DNA of 64,000 bases from an uncultured Clostridia bacterium (GCA_947573445.1 CANPFR010000004.1:62001-126000); one strand, 5' to 3'. Numbered from the stretch's first letter, positions 1 through 8,441 are shown. The notes: generated by a model from the letters alone, not told the origin. Numbers and translations: made by a program.

Positions 1-274
1 GGGTAGTTATAGCAAAAACTATAACATAATCTTTATACACACTTACAGTATATAATGTTTTTAATATAAATTCAATAAACACGGTCAAAAAAAAATTTTT
101 GCTTGACTTTTCAATGTTTATCGAAGTTTTTTATAGCCAAAAAATTATTTTTTAAAAATCTCAACAAATATTACAGTCATAAGGATTATAGGATTTGAAA
201 AAAATTTTTATTCAGCATTCCCTTTTATTTTTGATTTTTATATAATAACTAAAAATGAAATTGGAGGAATGATT
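1..274. other. AT-rich intergenic region before first gene
   Basis: No supported gene. A short hairpin (GTTATAG/CTATAAC, 6-25) may end a transcript from outside the window, but it has no clear T-run. The short minus-strand open frame at 212-394 is low complexity and lacks a ribosome binding site. The stretch probably holds the promoter of the next gene, but no clean -35/-10 pair was found. Confidence 0.4.
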
Positions 275-865
275 ATGAAAAATCGTGAAAATAAAACATT
301 TGACCAAATTTATATGGAAAAGTCTAATAAGATATATGTTGAAAAAAAGACTAATGAATTGATAACAAAAGAAAAAGAAGTAATAACGTGTCAAAAGATG
401 TTTCTAAATTTTTTAGAGAATAATTTATTACATGTAAAATATCAGCGAGCTGCACAATATTTAAACTTATTTTCTGAAAAGAAAAATGATATGGCTACAT
501 TGTGGTATAAACAATTTTATTTTTGTGGGCTGGAAGATTGTGATAAAATAGAAGTTAAGTTTATAGAAAATTCAAAATATAGAGATTTAACAAAGGCATT
601 ATTTATATTCATAATAAAACAAATGAAACAATTAAATAATTTTGCGGAACAAATAAATGATATTGAGTGCATGTTTGAAATAATTGTTGGAATAAGGACA
701 GATGTACTTCCAATAAATGAAATTTCTAAAATTCTACATTTAGACATTGATTCTGGTGAAGATGAGGATTTTGCAGATAAAATTCGAGATATTATTGAAA
801 ATGAAAATAATGATGAACATATTGAAAATTTAGTAGAAGAACTTTTTAATAAATATTCTTTGTGA
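275..865 (+). CDS. hypothetical protein, 196 aa
   Basis: Not recognised. The second ATG (275) is chosen because GGAGG lies 7 nt upstream; the ATG at 269 is too close to it. The protein is charged and helical. A lysine/glutamate-rich N-terminus (about 1-40) is followed by a segment with several aromatics and three Cys, and the C-terminus is strongly acidic (about 155-196). There is no signal peptide or membrane segment, so it should be cytosolic. It lies upstream of the sigma factor unit on the same strand with a 95-nt gap. Its A+T bias matches the accessory region that ends at the recombinase, so it is probably cargo of that element. Function unknown. Confidence 0.7.
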   Translation: MKNRENKTFDQIYMEKSNKIYVEKKTNELITKEKEVITCQKMFLNFLENNLLHVKYQRAAQYLNLFSEKKNDMATLWYKQFYFCGLEDCDKIEVKFIENSKYRDLTKALFIFIIKQMKQLNNFAEQINDIECMFEIIVGIRTDVLPINEISKILHLDIDSGEDEDFADKIRDIIENENNDEHIENLVEELFNKYSL

Positions 866-960
866 TTTTATGAAAAAATTATTTTAAAGTGATATGTTTT
901 TTTAATTTTTAACCACTATATAGGTGTAAGATATCTTATAAAAGTAAAAGGAGCAATAAA

Positions 961-1506
961 TTGAGTACATTAAAGCAAATTAATGATTATTATAAAATTA
1001 ATAACGAACTAGACTGGAATAGAATAATAGACGATTTTACTCCCTATATTAACACGATTATAAAGAATATGTCTAATGATAAATTAACTTATGAGGATAA
1101 AGAAGAAATTTTATTAGATGTTTTCTTTATCTTGTGGAAAAATAAAGAAAATATACTAACTTCTTTAAATTCTTATATAGCTGGAATAACAAGAAATTTG
1201 GTTAGAGAAAAATGTAAGAAAAAGAAAATTACATACGATATATCCAATTATGAAGATGTTTTGACCGATTCTAGTTTAGATATGTCTACCGATGAAAGAG
1301 TAGAAATATTACAAATTGAAAACAGTTTTAAGAATTTGAAAGAAATAGATTTTAAAATTGTAAATATGTTTTATTATTCTTCCAAATCAATAAAAGATAT
1401 AGCAAAAGAATTGAATATTTCAAAGTTTAATGTTGCTAATAGACTTTCTAGGATACGAAAGAAAATAAAAAAACAACTTAATATAGGAGGTAAAAATGAA
1501 AAATAA
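961..1506 (+). CDS. sigma-70 family (ECF-like) RNA polymerase sigma factor
   Basis: About 181 aa with a TTG start, preceded by AAAGGAG at 6-7 nt spacing. Residues about 20-85 look like region 2: an acidic helix, then FFILWKNKENI and a stretch ending in SYIAGITRNLVREK. Residues about 125-175 look like region 4, with a helix-turn-helix around SIKDIAKELNISKFNVANRL and a basic tail. Length fits an ECF sigma factor that directs core polymerase to a small regulon. The next gene overlaps its 3' end by 11 nt and encodes a membrane protein of the DUF4179 type, the usual partner that restrains such a factor. Signal and target promoters cannot be read from the sequence. Confidence 0.85.
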   Translation: MSTLKQINDYYKINNELDWNRIIDDFTPYINTIIKNMSNDKLTYEDKEEILLDVFFILWKNKENILTSLNSYIAGITRNLVREKCKKKKITYDISNYEDVLTDSSLDMSTDERVEILQIENSFKNLKEIDFKIVNMFYYSSKSIKDIAKELNISKFNVANRLSRIRKKIKKQLNIGGKNEK

Positions 1507-2491
1507 TGAGAATATAAAAAATAAGTTTAAATTTAGAATTGCTATATCAAAAATAAAAGAGGAGGATACTAATATTATGAATAAGAAATTTAATAACATG
1601 GTAAAAAAAGGTTGTGGCATTGCTGCTTGCTTGATTGTTGTATCTAGTGGAGTCGTTTTCGCAAAAGATATAGAAAATTACTTCAGAAGTTTATTTAATA
1701 ATTCAAGCAAATCCATTGATGTAGCTGTCGAAAATGGATATATACAAAAAGAAGAAAAGGATTATACATATGATAAAAATATTGGAATAAAAGTAGATAA
1801 TTTAGTTTTAGATGATTTGAATTTAGATATTTCATTTAATTTTGAAATAAAAGAAGAAAATGTAAAATCTATTCGCCTTAATAATTTTATTATTACGAAT
1901 GATAATGAAAAAATTGTTTATCAAAGTGAATTTAAAACAGCAGAAACACTTGAAGAATTACCTTTGTATAATTCAGTTAACTGGATAAACGAGCCAGTAA
2001 AACTAACAGATACAACATTTACAGATTCCATTTTGTTTGGTTTAAGACCAGAAAAAGAAGATTTTCAAGAATTGCATTTTGATATAAAAAGTGTAGATAT
2101 AGTATATACAGACGATAAACGAGAAGTAATAGATGGAACTTGGAAATTTAATGTAACAATAAATGATGAGATGAGACAAAGTGAAAATGTTATATATACT
2201 TTAGCTGAAAGTAATGAATATATTGAGAGTTGTACAGCAACTATGTCTAATACAGGAACAATTATTGAGTTAACTTCAAAAGTAAAAATTCCAACTGATA
2301 GATTTATTCAAGATAGTATATTTTTAAGTAGTAATAGTGCAACATATGAAGGAGGTTATATCGATTTTAATGAAGAACGTATGAAGATACATTTTGAAAA
2401 TGTGGGAAATTTTATAGAAAATGCTGATATATTAAACTTACACTTAGGATTTTTTGATACTACTGTTGTTTTAATTAAAGAATCTACCTAA
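1496..2491 (+). CDS. DUF4179-like membrane protein, probable anti-sigma partner
   Basis: 331 aa starting at ATG 1496 (AGGAGG 5 nt upstream), inside the sigma gene's 3' end, so the two are translationally coupled. The N-terminal ~36 residues are basic and cytosolic. One membrane segment lies around residues 41-57 (CGIAACLIVVSSGVVFA). The rest is an extracellular beta-rich domain with many aspartates and threonines. This arrangement (short cytosolic piece, one membrane span, large exported domain, directly behind an ECF sigma gene) is typical of DUF4179/RsgI-like anti-sigma factors. No catalytic residues were recognised. A hairpin terminator follows at 2506. Confidence 0.75.
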   Translation: MKNNENIKNKFKFRIAISKIKEEDTNIMNKKFNNMVKKGCGIAACLIVVSSGVVFAKDIENYFRSLFNNSSKSIDVAVENGYIQKEEKDYTYDKNIGIKVDNLVLDDLNLDISFNFEIKEENVKSIRLNNFIITNDNEKIVYQSEFKTAETLEELPLYNSVNWINEPVKLTDTTFTDSILFGLRPEKEDFQELHFDIKSVDIVYTDDKREVIDGTWKFNVTINDEMRQSENVIYTLAESNEYIESCTATMSNTGTIIELTSKVKIPTDRFIQDSIFLSSNSATYEGGYIDFNEERMKIHFENVGNFIENADILNLHLGFFDTTVVLIKEST

Positions 2492-2505
2492 CATTATAAA
2501 ATATA

Positions 2506-2540
2506 AAGGACTAGCTAAGAAATCTCAGCTAGTCCTTTTT
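2506..2540 (+). terminator. intrinsic terminator after the sigma/anti-sigma pair
   Basis: Perfect 11-bp stem (AAGGACTAGCT / AGCTAGTCCTT) with a 10-nt loop, then TTTTT. It lies 15 nt after the DUF4179-like gene and may also serve the convergent gene that ends at 2623. Confidence 0.85.
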
Positions 2541-2622
2541 GTAGAGAATACGAAATAATTATCAAGCCATAATCTTATATTACAAGTTACATTGAAACAT
2601 GAACAATATTATTAGTACAAAA

Positions 2623-3087
2623 TTATGCGTCAAATATAACATTGCTCACCTGTACGCTTCTGGATCCATAGGCAACAAGATATTCGAAAACGTATGTTCT
2701 GCCACGCGTTACCCCTACAGTATCCTGTATCTTGCCGTTGCTGCTTTGCCACTCTCTTATAACAACCCCGCCTGCAGAAACATCATGAAGTCTAATTGCT
2801 ACAATCGGATTCCCGCCAGTAGTAAAAGATGCATCAAATCTTAAGTTGTTTGAGCCTGCAACAAAATTTCTACCTGACTCTGAGTGAGTAGTCGAAATCG
2901 TAACAGAATCCATAAAACGTAAACTATCCAAAGGAACAATTCCCGCATTGCTTTCAGAAACAACCGGAATGTCTTCCCGTGTGTTATTCATAGTGTCCTC
3001 TGCTGCAAAAGCTGTTGTTGTCCCCAAAGTCATAACGGACATAATAGTTGCAAGTACCATTGCCTGAATTCGTTTAAATGTTTTCAT
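2623..3087 (-). CDS. small secreted protein of unknown function
   Basis: 154 aa. ATG start with AGGAGG 6 nt upstream. A clear signal peptide covers residues 1-28: MKTFKR, a hydrophobic core, then TTAFA-A as the cleavage site. The mature part (~125 aa) is rich in Ser, Val and Gly, with alternating hydrophobic residues that suggest a beta-sandwich, and has no Cys. It ends VSNVIFDA with no membrane anchor or sorting signal, so it is probably released. GC content is higher than in the flanking genes, which suggests recent acquisition. No family was recognised. It stands alone, convergent with the DUF4179-like gene, and no adjacent immunity or processing gene is visible. Confidence 0.75.
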   Translation of the reverse strand: MKTFKRIQAMVLATIMSVMTLGTTTAFAAEDTMNNTREDIPVVSESNAGIVPLDSLRFMDSVTISTTHSESGRNFVAGSNNLRFDASFTTGGNPIVAIRLHDVSAGGVVIREWQSSNGKIQDTVGVTRGRTYVFEYLVAYGSRSVQVSNVIFDA

Positions 3088-3286
3088 AAAATTACCTCCT
3101 AGATGTTTTTAGATTAAAATGGATTAATTGCTTGAGGTGTACTTGTATTCTCTACAATGTACCAATAAAAACATAAAATTGCCAGATGTTTTATTGATAC
3201 TTAGTTCAAATAACGAACATCAATATAATACAATAAATAGTTATAAAGTTATTAAAAAGATAAAAAAAGATAAATTTATTTTTGAA

Positions 3287-3625
3287 TTATTTTTTAATTA
3301 TGTAATTTTTTATCATGATAATAAACTTATAATATATTCTGAGTTCATTTTGATCTGCTTTATCTATAATATTATTCAAAACTACTTTTATTTTCAAATG
3401 TTTATTTTCGTCTTTACCATATAATATAAAATCTATGTTTACACCTGTTTCAGAAGATATTTTATCCAAGGTGGGAAGACTAGTTAAAAATTCTCCTCGT
3501 TCTATTTGACCAATATGTCTTTCAGTTAAACCACATCTTTGAGAAAAGTCCTTTCTAGATTCTTTAAATAATTCTTCTCTAATTTTTCTAATCCTATTTC
3601 CTATTAATACCTTATCTAATGCCAC
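3287..3625 (-). CDS. XRE-family helix-turn-helix regulator
   Basis: 112 aa with a GTG start, preceded by GAGGAGA at 8 nt. Residues about 8-65 are a Cro/CI-type HTH: a helix with RKIREELF, then SQRCGLTERHIGQIERGE and LPTLDKISSETGVNIDFIL, the standard XRE signature. Residues 70-112 form a basic helical tail that may mediate dimerisation. A 9-bp-arm inverted repeat immediately upstream (3647-3673) is probably its own operator. The gene diverges from the Tn916-like module that starts at 4062, so it probably acts as the repressor of that module. Confidence 0.85.
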   Translation of the reverse strand: MALDKVLIGNRIRKIREELFKESRKDFSQRCGLTERHIGQIERGEFLTSLPTLDKISSETGVNIDFILYGKDENKHLKIKVVLNNIIDKADQNELRIYYKFIIMIKNYIIKK

Positions 3626-3646
3626 TTTTAAATTCTCCTCTCCTAT

Positions 3647-3673
3647 AAAATATACTTTTGATAGGTATATTTT
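3647..3673. promoter_or_regulatory. operator-like inverted repeat upstream of the XRE gene
   Basis: Perfect arms AAAATATAC and GTATATTTT separated by 9 nt, just upstream of the GTG start. Position and symmetry fit autorepression by the dimeric XRE protein. No footprint can be inferred beyond that. Confidence 0.6.
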
Positions 3674-4061
3674 ATATTCTTTATAAAGAACAATACATAC
3701 TTTATATATGTAATTTTTTTTACTTTATAAAAGTATATGTTTTTTCGATAATTCCCTATTATAGAGCAGAATACGATTTTGACATTTTTATAAATTGTCT
3801 TTTTAATTAAAAGTGTTTGTCATAATCAGTTTTCAAAACATATCAAATTTTTTGTATGGCTTAATGTAACTGCTTTAAGAGAAACACAATGCAAATGAAA
3901 TATAAGATACTTATGAAAATGTTGCTCTTAGGTAGTGTTGTTAGGCTTTTATGTAGAAATAAAGAAATATTTTTTGAAAGGAGGTCGTTTTTGTTTTTTA
4001 ATTTGTGTTCCTCGAAAACAGGAATGTTAAGCCCAAAAATTTGAATTTGGGAGGAATACTT
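3674..4061. other. long intergenic region between divergent regulators
   Basis: AT-rich, with no convincing gene. It should hold the promoters of the XRE gene (leftward) and of the module starting at 4062 (rightward). An in-frame extension to 4005 exists, but the GGAGG at 4049-4053 clearly selects the ATG at 4062. A TATA-rich stretch lies at 3700-3735. Confidence 0.5.
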
Positions 4062-4472
4062 ATGGAAGACGAAAATGACTATAAGGAAAAAAGGTTTGAT
4101 AGTTTCCTAAACAAAACTATTATTTTATCATCAAAAGAATATTACCGTAGTGAAATTACAAAAGATTTAAAAGAACTCAAGATTATAGATGATGAAAATT
4201 ACGATGAATTTATGAAAAATTATTTAACTTATAATGAAGTCTACAATCTTGAAAAAATAGACTCTTTTATTAAAGTTTGTGAAAATCCTATACTTATTCG
4301 TGCCTTAAAATCACTGTCTGATATTGAAATGACAGTGATTTTTTTATTGTTTGAAGAACAATTAACAAGTAGCGAATCAAGTAAAATATTAAAAATATGC
4401 TCTGATTCCGTAACAAGAATTAAAAAACGTGCATTAAAAAAGATTGAAAAGTATTTGAAAGGTGATGAGTAA
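4062..4472 (+). CDS. Tn916 Orf7-like sigma-70 region 4 regulator
   Basis: 136 aa. The ATG at 4062 is chosen because GGGAGGAATACTT precedes it. The C-terminal half (about 85-135) is a sigma region-4-like HTH: LSDIEMTVIFLLFEEQLTSS followed by KILKICSDSVTRIKKRALKK. There is no region 2. Small proteins of this type lie next to the excision genes of Tn916-like and related conjugative elements and control their transcription. It is followed after 2 nt by a 59-aa partner that resembles Orf8 of the same elements, which supports the assignment. No conjugation genes are visible, so the element is either small or cut by the window edge. Confidence 0.75.
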   Translation: MEDENDYKEKRFDSFLNKTIILSSKEYYRSEITKDLKELKIIDDENYDEFMKNYLTYNEVYNLEKIDSFIKVCENPILIRALKSLSDIEMTVIFLLFEEQLTSSESSKILKICSDSVTRIKKRALKKIEKYLKGDE

Positions 4473-4474
4473 TA

Positions 4475-4654
4475 ATGGAAAAAGAAAGTTTATATGAATT
4501 AGGAAAAAAAGCAAAAGAAGGAGATGAATTTGCTCTCATAAAAATTATTGACAGAAAAAGGCATATGATTGAAAAATATTCATTTAGAGACGAAGACCGC
4601 TATCAGTACATAATTGAGAAATTAATTAAAGGAATAAAAAATTATAAATTTTAA
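4475..4654 (+). CDS. small Tn916 Orf8-like protein, 59 aa
   Basis: Begins 2 nt after the previous stop and overlaps no other gene. The sequence is charged and helical: MEKESLYELGKKAKEGDEFA at the start, then IIDRKRHMIEKYSF and a basic end. The pairing of a region-4-only sigma-like gene with a tiny helical protein is characteristic of Tn916-type regulation modules. The resemblance is by size, order and the opening residues, not by a search. Probably co-translated with its upstream partner. Confidence 0.65.
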   Translation: MEKESLYELGKKAKEGDEFALIKIIDRKRHMIEKYSFRDEDRYQYIIEKLIKGIKNYKF

Positions 4655-4751
4655 AAAAATTTAAGAAATTTTTTAATTTCGGTCGGATTTGGGGAAATTT
4701 TTCCATGTATATATAGTGAAGGGCAAATTTTAAAGGAAGCACTATAAATTT

Positions 4752-4788
4752 AGGCAGAAAGACAAGCTCTTTTCTGCCTCCTATTTTT
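4752..4788 (+). terminator. probable terminator after the Orf7/Orf8-like pair
   Basis: Stem AGGCAGAAA / TTTCTGCCT around a short loop, followed by CCTATTTTT. About 100 nt after the 59-aa gene and before the next SD site. Confidence 0.55.
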
Positions 4789-4867
4789 AACGATGAGGAG
4801 GACAGATAAAGTTTCATTACTTTTTATCTGTTCTTTTCATTTCTATTATGAAGAAAGGAGAATTAGA

Positions 4868-5035
4868 ATGTTTTTAAGATTTGTACTAATAATCGGTTGT
4901 CTTGCTATTGTTTTGATAGTGTTAGATACATTACATCGAAGAAAGCTAAGACATAGATTAGAAAAAGAAATTGAGCTGAAGAAAAGAAGCCAAAAAGTAT
5001 GCAATCAGAATAGGAATAAGTTAGAAATTAAGTAA
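4868..5035 (+). CDS. small single-span membrane protein, 55 aa
   Basis: ATG 4868 has GAAAGGAGAATTAGA upstream; the longer frame from 4793 has no ribosome binding site and runs through the terminator hairpin. Residues 2-21 are a hydrophobic span (FLRFVLIIGCLAIVLIVLD), followed by a very basic, coiled-coil-like tail (RRKLRHRLEKEIELKKRS). It is therefore predicted to be a small inner-membrane protein with a cytosolic charged tail. Lies among accessory genes of the recombinase element. Not recognised. Confidence 0.6.
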   Translation: MFLRFVLIIGCLAIVLIVLDTLHRRKLRHRLEKEIELKKRSQKVCNQNRNKLEIK

Positions 5036-5101
5036 ATTTCTAATAGTCTCGTCATGCCCAAAAAGTGTGACTAAAAAATTAAGTAAATTTAAGGAAAAGC
5101 T

Positions 5102-5524
5102 ATGGGAAAACTGAAAAAAATGGCTATTGATATGTTTTATAATTCACATCTAAAAATAAAAGAAATTGCTGAGAAGTTAAAAATATCACCCTCTGGAGTA
5201 TCCCAATTTATAAAGCAAGATACTAGATATGCACAAGAAAAAGAATATAGAAAAAGTATCTCTAAAACCAAAAATAAAGTGGCTCATAATAAATTGGTAA
5301 AAGCACAAAGACAAGATAAGAAAGTTGAAGATAATTACTCTGTTGTACAAACGCAGCATAAACAAGCAGTTAATGAATTATCGAAAGCAAGCCATTTAAC
5401 AAATGAAAGTTATAGAAAGTGGAATTATAGTGCCTATAAATATAACTCTTCTAAAAGGCGATATGAGTTTGACGAAAATCTCGGACGTTCTCATGACGTG
5501 CCTAAATACATAAAGGAAAGGTAA
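5102..5524 (+). CDS. HTH-containing element protein, 140 aa
   Basis: Residues about 1-40 form a helix-turn-helix (MFYNSHLKIKEIAEKL, then KISPSGVSQFIK), resembling the sigma-24/Hin-like recognition helix of small DNA-binding proteins. The rest is a basic, Gln/Lys/Ser-rich helical region with many tyrosines and no membrane span. AAGGAAAAGCT precedes the ATG. The next gene starts 6 nt after its stop, giving a three-gene cluster with 5531 and 5769. Probably a DNA-binding protein of the element (excision or replication control); the exact family is not recognised. Confidence 0.65.
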   Translation: MGKLKKMAIDMFYNSHLKIKEIAEKLKISPSGVSQFIKQDTRYAQEKEYRKSISKTKNKVAHNKLVKAQRQDKKVEDNYSVVQTQHKQAVNELSKASHLTNESYRKWNYSAYKYNSSKRRYEFDENLGRSHDVPKYIKER

Positions 5525-5530
5525 AATGTT

Positions 5531-5776
5531 ATGGAAGAAAATTTAATCACAATTTTTAAACTTGCAGATTTATTAAATGATAAACAAGACAAGGTATTTG
5601 CTCAAATTCAATATACTGCAAATGATAGAAAATGCTTAGAAATTGCAATTAGATCAAAATCAGATTATTCCTATATTGAAGAATGCAAAGTTAATTTGTC
5701 AGAGCAAGCCTCATTAAGATGGAAAGGCATTATTAAGTTATTTGAAAGTTATGTAGGAGGTGCTGGAAATGAATAA
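5531..5776 (+). CDS. hypothetical element protein, 81 aa
   Basis: Not recognised. Soluble and slightly acidic, with a predicted strand-helix pattern: a central stretch KVFAQIQYTANDRKCLEIAI, then an acidic YIEECKVNLSEQ. The start lies 6 nt after the HTH gene, and its end overlaps the next gene, whose SD site (GGAGG) lies inside this gene's last codons. Translational coupling is therefore likely. Function unknown. Confidence 0.6.
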   Translation: MEENLITIFKLADLLNDKQDKVFAQIQYTANDRKCLEIAIRSKSDYSYIEECKVNLSEQASLRWKGIIKLFESYVGGAGNE

Positions 5777-5990
5777 GAAACAAGCAATTGCCTACGCACA
5801 AGTTACACTTAATTATATGCAAAGTTCAAAATACTCTGGAGAGATTAATCCTAAAACTCTTGGACTAGAAATGAGACAAGCGTTTAAATTATATTCTCGA
5901 GATATTATTCAAAATGTTGTTGATTCGCAAATTTATGCGGACAAACAATTAGAAAATATCAAAAACGGATGTGAGAGAAATGGAAAATGA
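5769..5990 (+). CDS. hypothetical element protein, 73 aa
   Basis: ATG 5769 is selected by GGAGG 7 nt upstream. It overlaps the preceding gene by 8 nt. Helical, with MNKKQAIAYAQVTLNYMQSS at the start and a basic, Asn/Lys-rich C-terminus. Similar short proteins often precede recombinases in clostridial elements, but no named family was recognised. Part of the same transcription unit as 5102 and 5531. Confidence 0.6.
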   Translation: MNKKQAIAYAQVTLNYMQSSKYSGEINPKTLGLEMRQAFKLYSRDIIQNVVDSQIYADKQLENIKNGCERNGK

Positions 5991-6110
5991 CAACAAATAA
6001 AAAAATTTTTGATAAAGGGAGATACGTTCTCTCTTATTATTTTTTTATTTTGGTAGTAATGTAAATCTCATTTTTTAATATACATTATAAGAGAAAGCGA
6101 GTGGTAAATC

Positions 6111-6320
6111 TTGAAATGCTATAAATCTCAACATGAAAACAATAGCATACTTCAAATATATCTTCCAAAAGATGAATTGCAGGAACAATCAGTTTTAGAG
6201 CAAATAGAGCAGTTTAAAAAGGAAAAATTCAATGTTGCAATGTTTGTAAGTGGAACTGTCAATACGGTAAAAACAATCCAAGAAATATTAAATTATGAAA
6301 AAAGCAAAAATATTGTGTAA
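6111..6320 (+). CDS. hypothetical protein upstream of recombinase, 69 aa
   Basis: TTG start with a weak GAGTGG-type SD site. Soluble, with an alternating strand/helix pattern (SILQIYLPKDEL, then FNVAMFVSGTVNTVKTIQEI). The phrase NVAMFVSG is typical of a small alpha/beta domain. It lies 85 nt before the serine recombinase and is probably expressed with it. Proteins of this kind often accompany TnpX/TndX-type recombinases, but their role is not known to me. Confidence 0.55.
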   Translation: MKCYKSQHENNSILQIYLPKDELQEQSVLEQIEQFKKEKFNVAMFVSGTVNTVKTIQEILNYEKSKNIV

Positions 6321-6405
6321 AACTATTGCATTTTACTGAAAAAGAAGATAATATAGGCTTATCTAAAAATTTAAGATATATTTATCTTCGGAAAGGATAG
6401 ATATA

Positions 6406-7991
6406 TTGAAAGTTGTATGTTACTGTAGATTAAGCAAGGATGATAACAAAAGTAGATATAGTAGTATTGAAGCACAGCAAGAACTGGCTAAAGAATATGC
6501 AGATTCTCAAGGCTTTGAAATATCTGAATATTACATAGACGACAATGTATCACGGATATATTTCAAATGATGAAAGACCAGCATTTAGCAAAATGTTACA
6601 AGACATTAGAGCAGGAAAAGTCGATATTATTTTAGCAAAAGACTTATCAAGAATAGGACGTAAAGGTAGCAGAACACTTACATTTATAGATGAACTGAAA
6701 GAGCGAAATGTGAATTTAATACTAACGAAAGATACTTTTGGAGATTTCAATTTATTAGAAGGAGATGATGATTTATTAGGACTTTCTACCTGGTTTAATG
6801 AAAGGTATGTAAAGGAAGTATCTAAAAAAGTAAAAATTGGTATGCACAAACAATTGGAAAAAGGAATCTTACTTCAAGGTTCTAAGTTTGGCTATAGGAA
6901 AACTACTAAAAAAGGAGAATTGATAGTAGACGAAACAGTTCGAGATACCATAAAAACCATATTTGATTTATATGAACAAGGTTTAGGAATGTTAAAAATT
7001 TGTAAAACATTAAACTCTGAATATAACTTTTTAACTCCGTCACAGGTAATTGAAAGAGATTTAAAGCAAAAAGGCAAAGTATATAAGAAACCTGTTAAAA
7101 AAGTATGGGATATGTACATGATAAAAAGAATTCTAAAAGATGAAATTTATATTGGAACATTAGTTACTCATAAAACAGAAAGATATGACATTCATAGAGA
7201 AGGAAGAAAAGTAAAAAAAGAAAATCAATATAAATTTGAAAATCATCACGAACCAATTATTTCAAAAGAGCAGTTTGATAGAGTACAAGAATTAATGAAA
7301 AAAAGAGTTAATAATTCAAGTATGTACACTAAAAAACAAAGAGACTACATTTTTGGTGGATTTTTAAAATGTGCAGAGTGCCGGTGGTCCTGTTACAGGG
7401 GTTGCAAGAGTTCGCAGTAAAAAAGAAGGCTATGAGCCTAAAAAGTTGTATGAATGTCTTAGTTATAGAAAATATGGAAAAACAAGGTGTGTGTGCCATA
7501 ATGTAAGAGAAGATATACTACTTGCAAATTTTAAAAGTTTTTTAGTATTACTTAGAGATAATTACAAACAAGAAATAAAAAATTTAAGATTAGAAGAATA
7601 TAAGTCAAATAAACGAAATAATCTTAATAAATTAAAAGATAATTTAAGAATTTTAGAATCAGAATATAGAATTCTATTATCTGAAAAAATAAAAGAATTA
7701 AGTTCTTGTAATCCAGACAAAAGAGCTTTTATAGAAAGCACCTATAAAAGTATGGAAGATGAAAAATATAAAGAAATCGAAAATACCAAAAAACAAATCG
7801 AAAATCTAGGACAAGAAGATCTAAAAATAAAAGAGGAAAAATTAAAAAAAAGTATCGACTATTTTAATCAAGTGATAGAAAGTGAAATTCCTGATAAAGT
7901 TGTATTAAATATGTTAATTGATAAGATTTATATTTATCACGATAAATCGGTTAAATTTGTGTTAAAAGTGGATATAGAAAAAATGCTCTAA
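6406..7991 (+). CDS. large serine recombinase, read through two +1 shifts at CGG
   Basis: Site-specific DNA integrase/resolvase of the large serine recombinase family, about 527 aa when joined. Start is TTG 6406 after GAAAGG. The catalytic domain begins VVCYCRLSKDD (normally YxRxS, with the Ser nucleophile) and continues YYIDDNVS / GYISNDERPAF, IILAKDLSRIGR and FIDELKERN. The recombinase domain and zinc-ribbon (LKCAEC / GGPVTG) follow, then a long coiled coil (about 380-480). The reading frame changes at CGG 6553 and at CGG 7382. In each case dropping the C restores the family sequence with Gly next. Either two frameshift mutations have the same form, or CGG is read with a +1 shift. It ends 50 nt from the truncated peptidase gene, the expected place for an attachment site. 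Confidence 0.8.
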
Positions 7992-8014
7992 CACGGCTTA
8001 AATACGGTTAGAGC
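7985..8014. repeat. inverted repeat spanning the recombinase stop codon
   Basis: Arms GCTCTAAC (7985-7992) and GTTAGAGC (8007-8014) around a 14-nt loop. It may be a terminator in both directions or part of the element end. The right arm lies in the last codons of the truncated minus-strand gene. Confidence 0.55.
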
Positions 8015-8304
8015 AAAAAATGTTCAACTACGTATGCACAGTCATGTGACTGATTTGCATGCCCACCTTCCCAACATCTTTTAAAAGCAAATCCTACATA
8101 AATGGAACGTCCATAAATTGTTCGAAATTGATTCCAAGAATTCATTGTATTTCTACTAGTCCATAAAATGTTTGTGTTGCTATTGGAACGGAATTCTCGC
8201 ACCGTCAAAGTTCGATTTGTAATATACGGCATTGCCTCTGATAGACCTCTATAGTATGTTTCCATTCGATTTGCATTATTATTATATACTAAAATTTTTG
8301 CCAT
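8008..8304 (-). pseudogene. truncated M15-like peptidoglycan peptidase (N-terminal fragment)
   Basis: 98 aa. The start at 8304 (MAKILVYNN) is chosen for AAAGGAGC upstream; the extra seven codons to 8325 lie over the SD site. The sequence matches my memory of clostridial proteins with an N-terminal motif of this kind (NNNANRMETYYRG, TLTVREFR, GRSIYVGFAFKRCWEGGH) that lead into a zinc-peptidase motif SxHxxGxAxD. Here the text changes to NQSHDCAYVVEHFLL and stops, so the metal site is lost after its first residues. The break lies about 50 nt from the end of the serine recombinase gene. The simplest reading is insertion of the element here. The C-terminal half is not found elsewhere in the window. 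Confidence 0.6.
8039..8052. other. candidate attachment-site core of the recombinase element
   Basis: Imperfect dyad CAGTCA-TG-TGACTG: 6-bp arms around a 2-nt centre, at the point where the peptidase-like gene loses its homology. Serine recombinases act on short dyads with a central dinucleotide, so the form fits. No matching left end was found in the window, so the assignment is tentative. Confidence 0.35.
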
Positions 8305-8359
8305 AAAAAAAAAAGCTCCTTTCATAGTATTTCTATATAATATGAAACAAGCTTGAAAT

Positions 8360-8388
8360 TTGACAATTTATGTAATATATGATATAAT
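8360..8388 (+). promoter_or_regulatory. sigma-A promoter of the Spo0A-C-like gene
   Basis: TTGACA (8360) and TATAAT (8383) with a 17-bp spacer that contains TTATGTAATATATGA, including an extended -10 TG. The spacer is shared with five minus-strand promoters described below. Confidence 0.8.
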
Positions 8389-8441
8389 TAAATTTTAGCT
8401 AAAACTTAGTTTACTAATACACCAAGTAAAAAGGACATTTT

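Noticed and set aside
173..180. ACAGTCAT near the left window edge as left end of the recombinase element
   Set aside because: Only 8 bp match the right dyad, and no C-terminal peptidase fragment lies to its left.
2599..2844. 81-codon plus-strand open frame antisense to the secreted protein
   Set aside because: No SD site; the minus-strand gene has signal peptide, SD site and better composition.
3128..3424. 98-codon plus-strand open frame
   Set aside because: No ribosome binding site, low-complexity Phe/Ile/Asn sequence, overlaps the XRE gene on the other strand.
6545..7420. Calling the serine recombinase as three separate genes
   Set aside because: The pieces continue one family sequence without gap or overlap, and none of the later pieces has a ribosome binding site.
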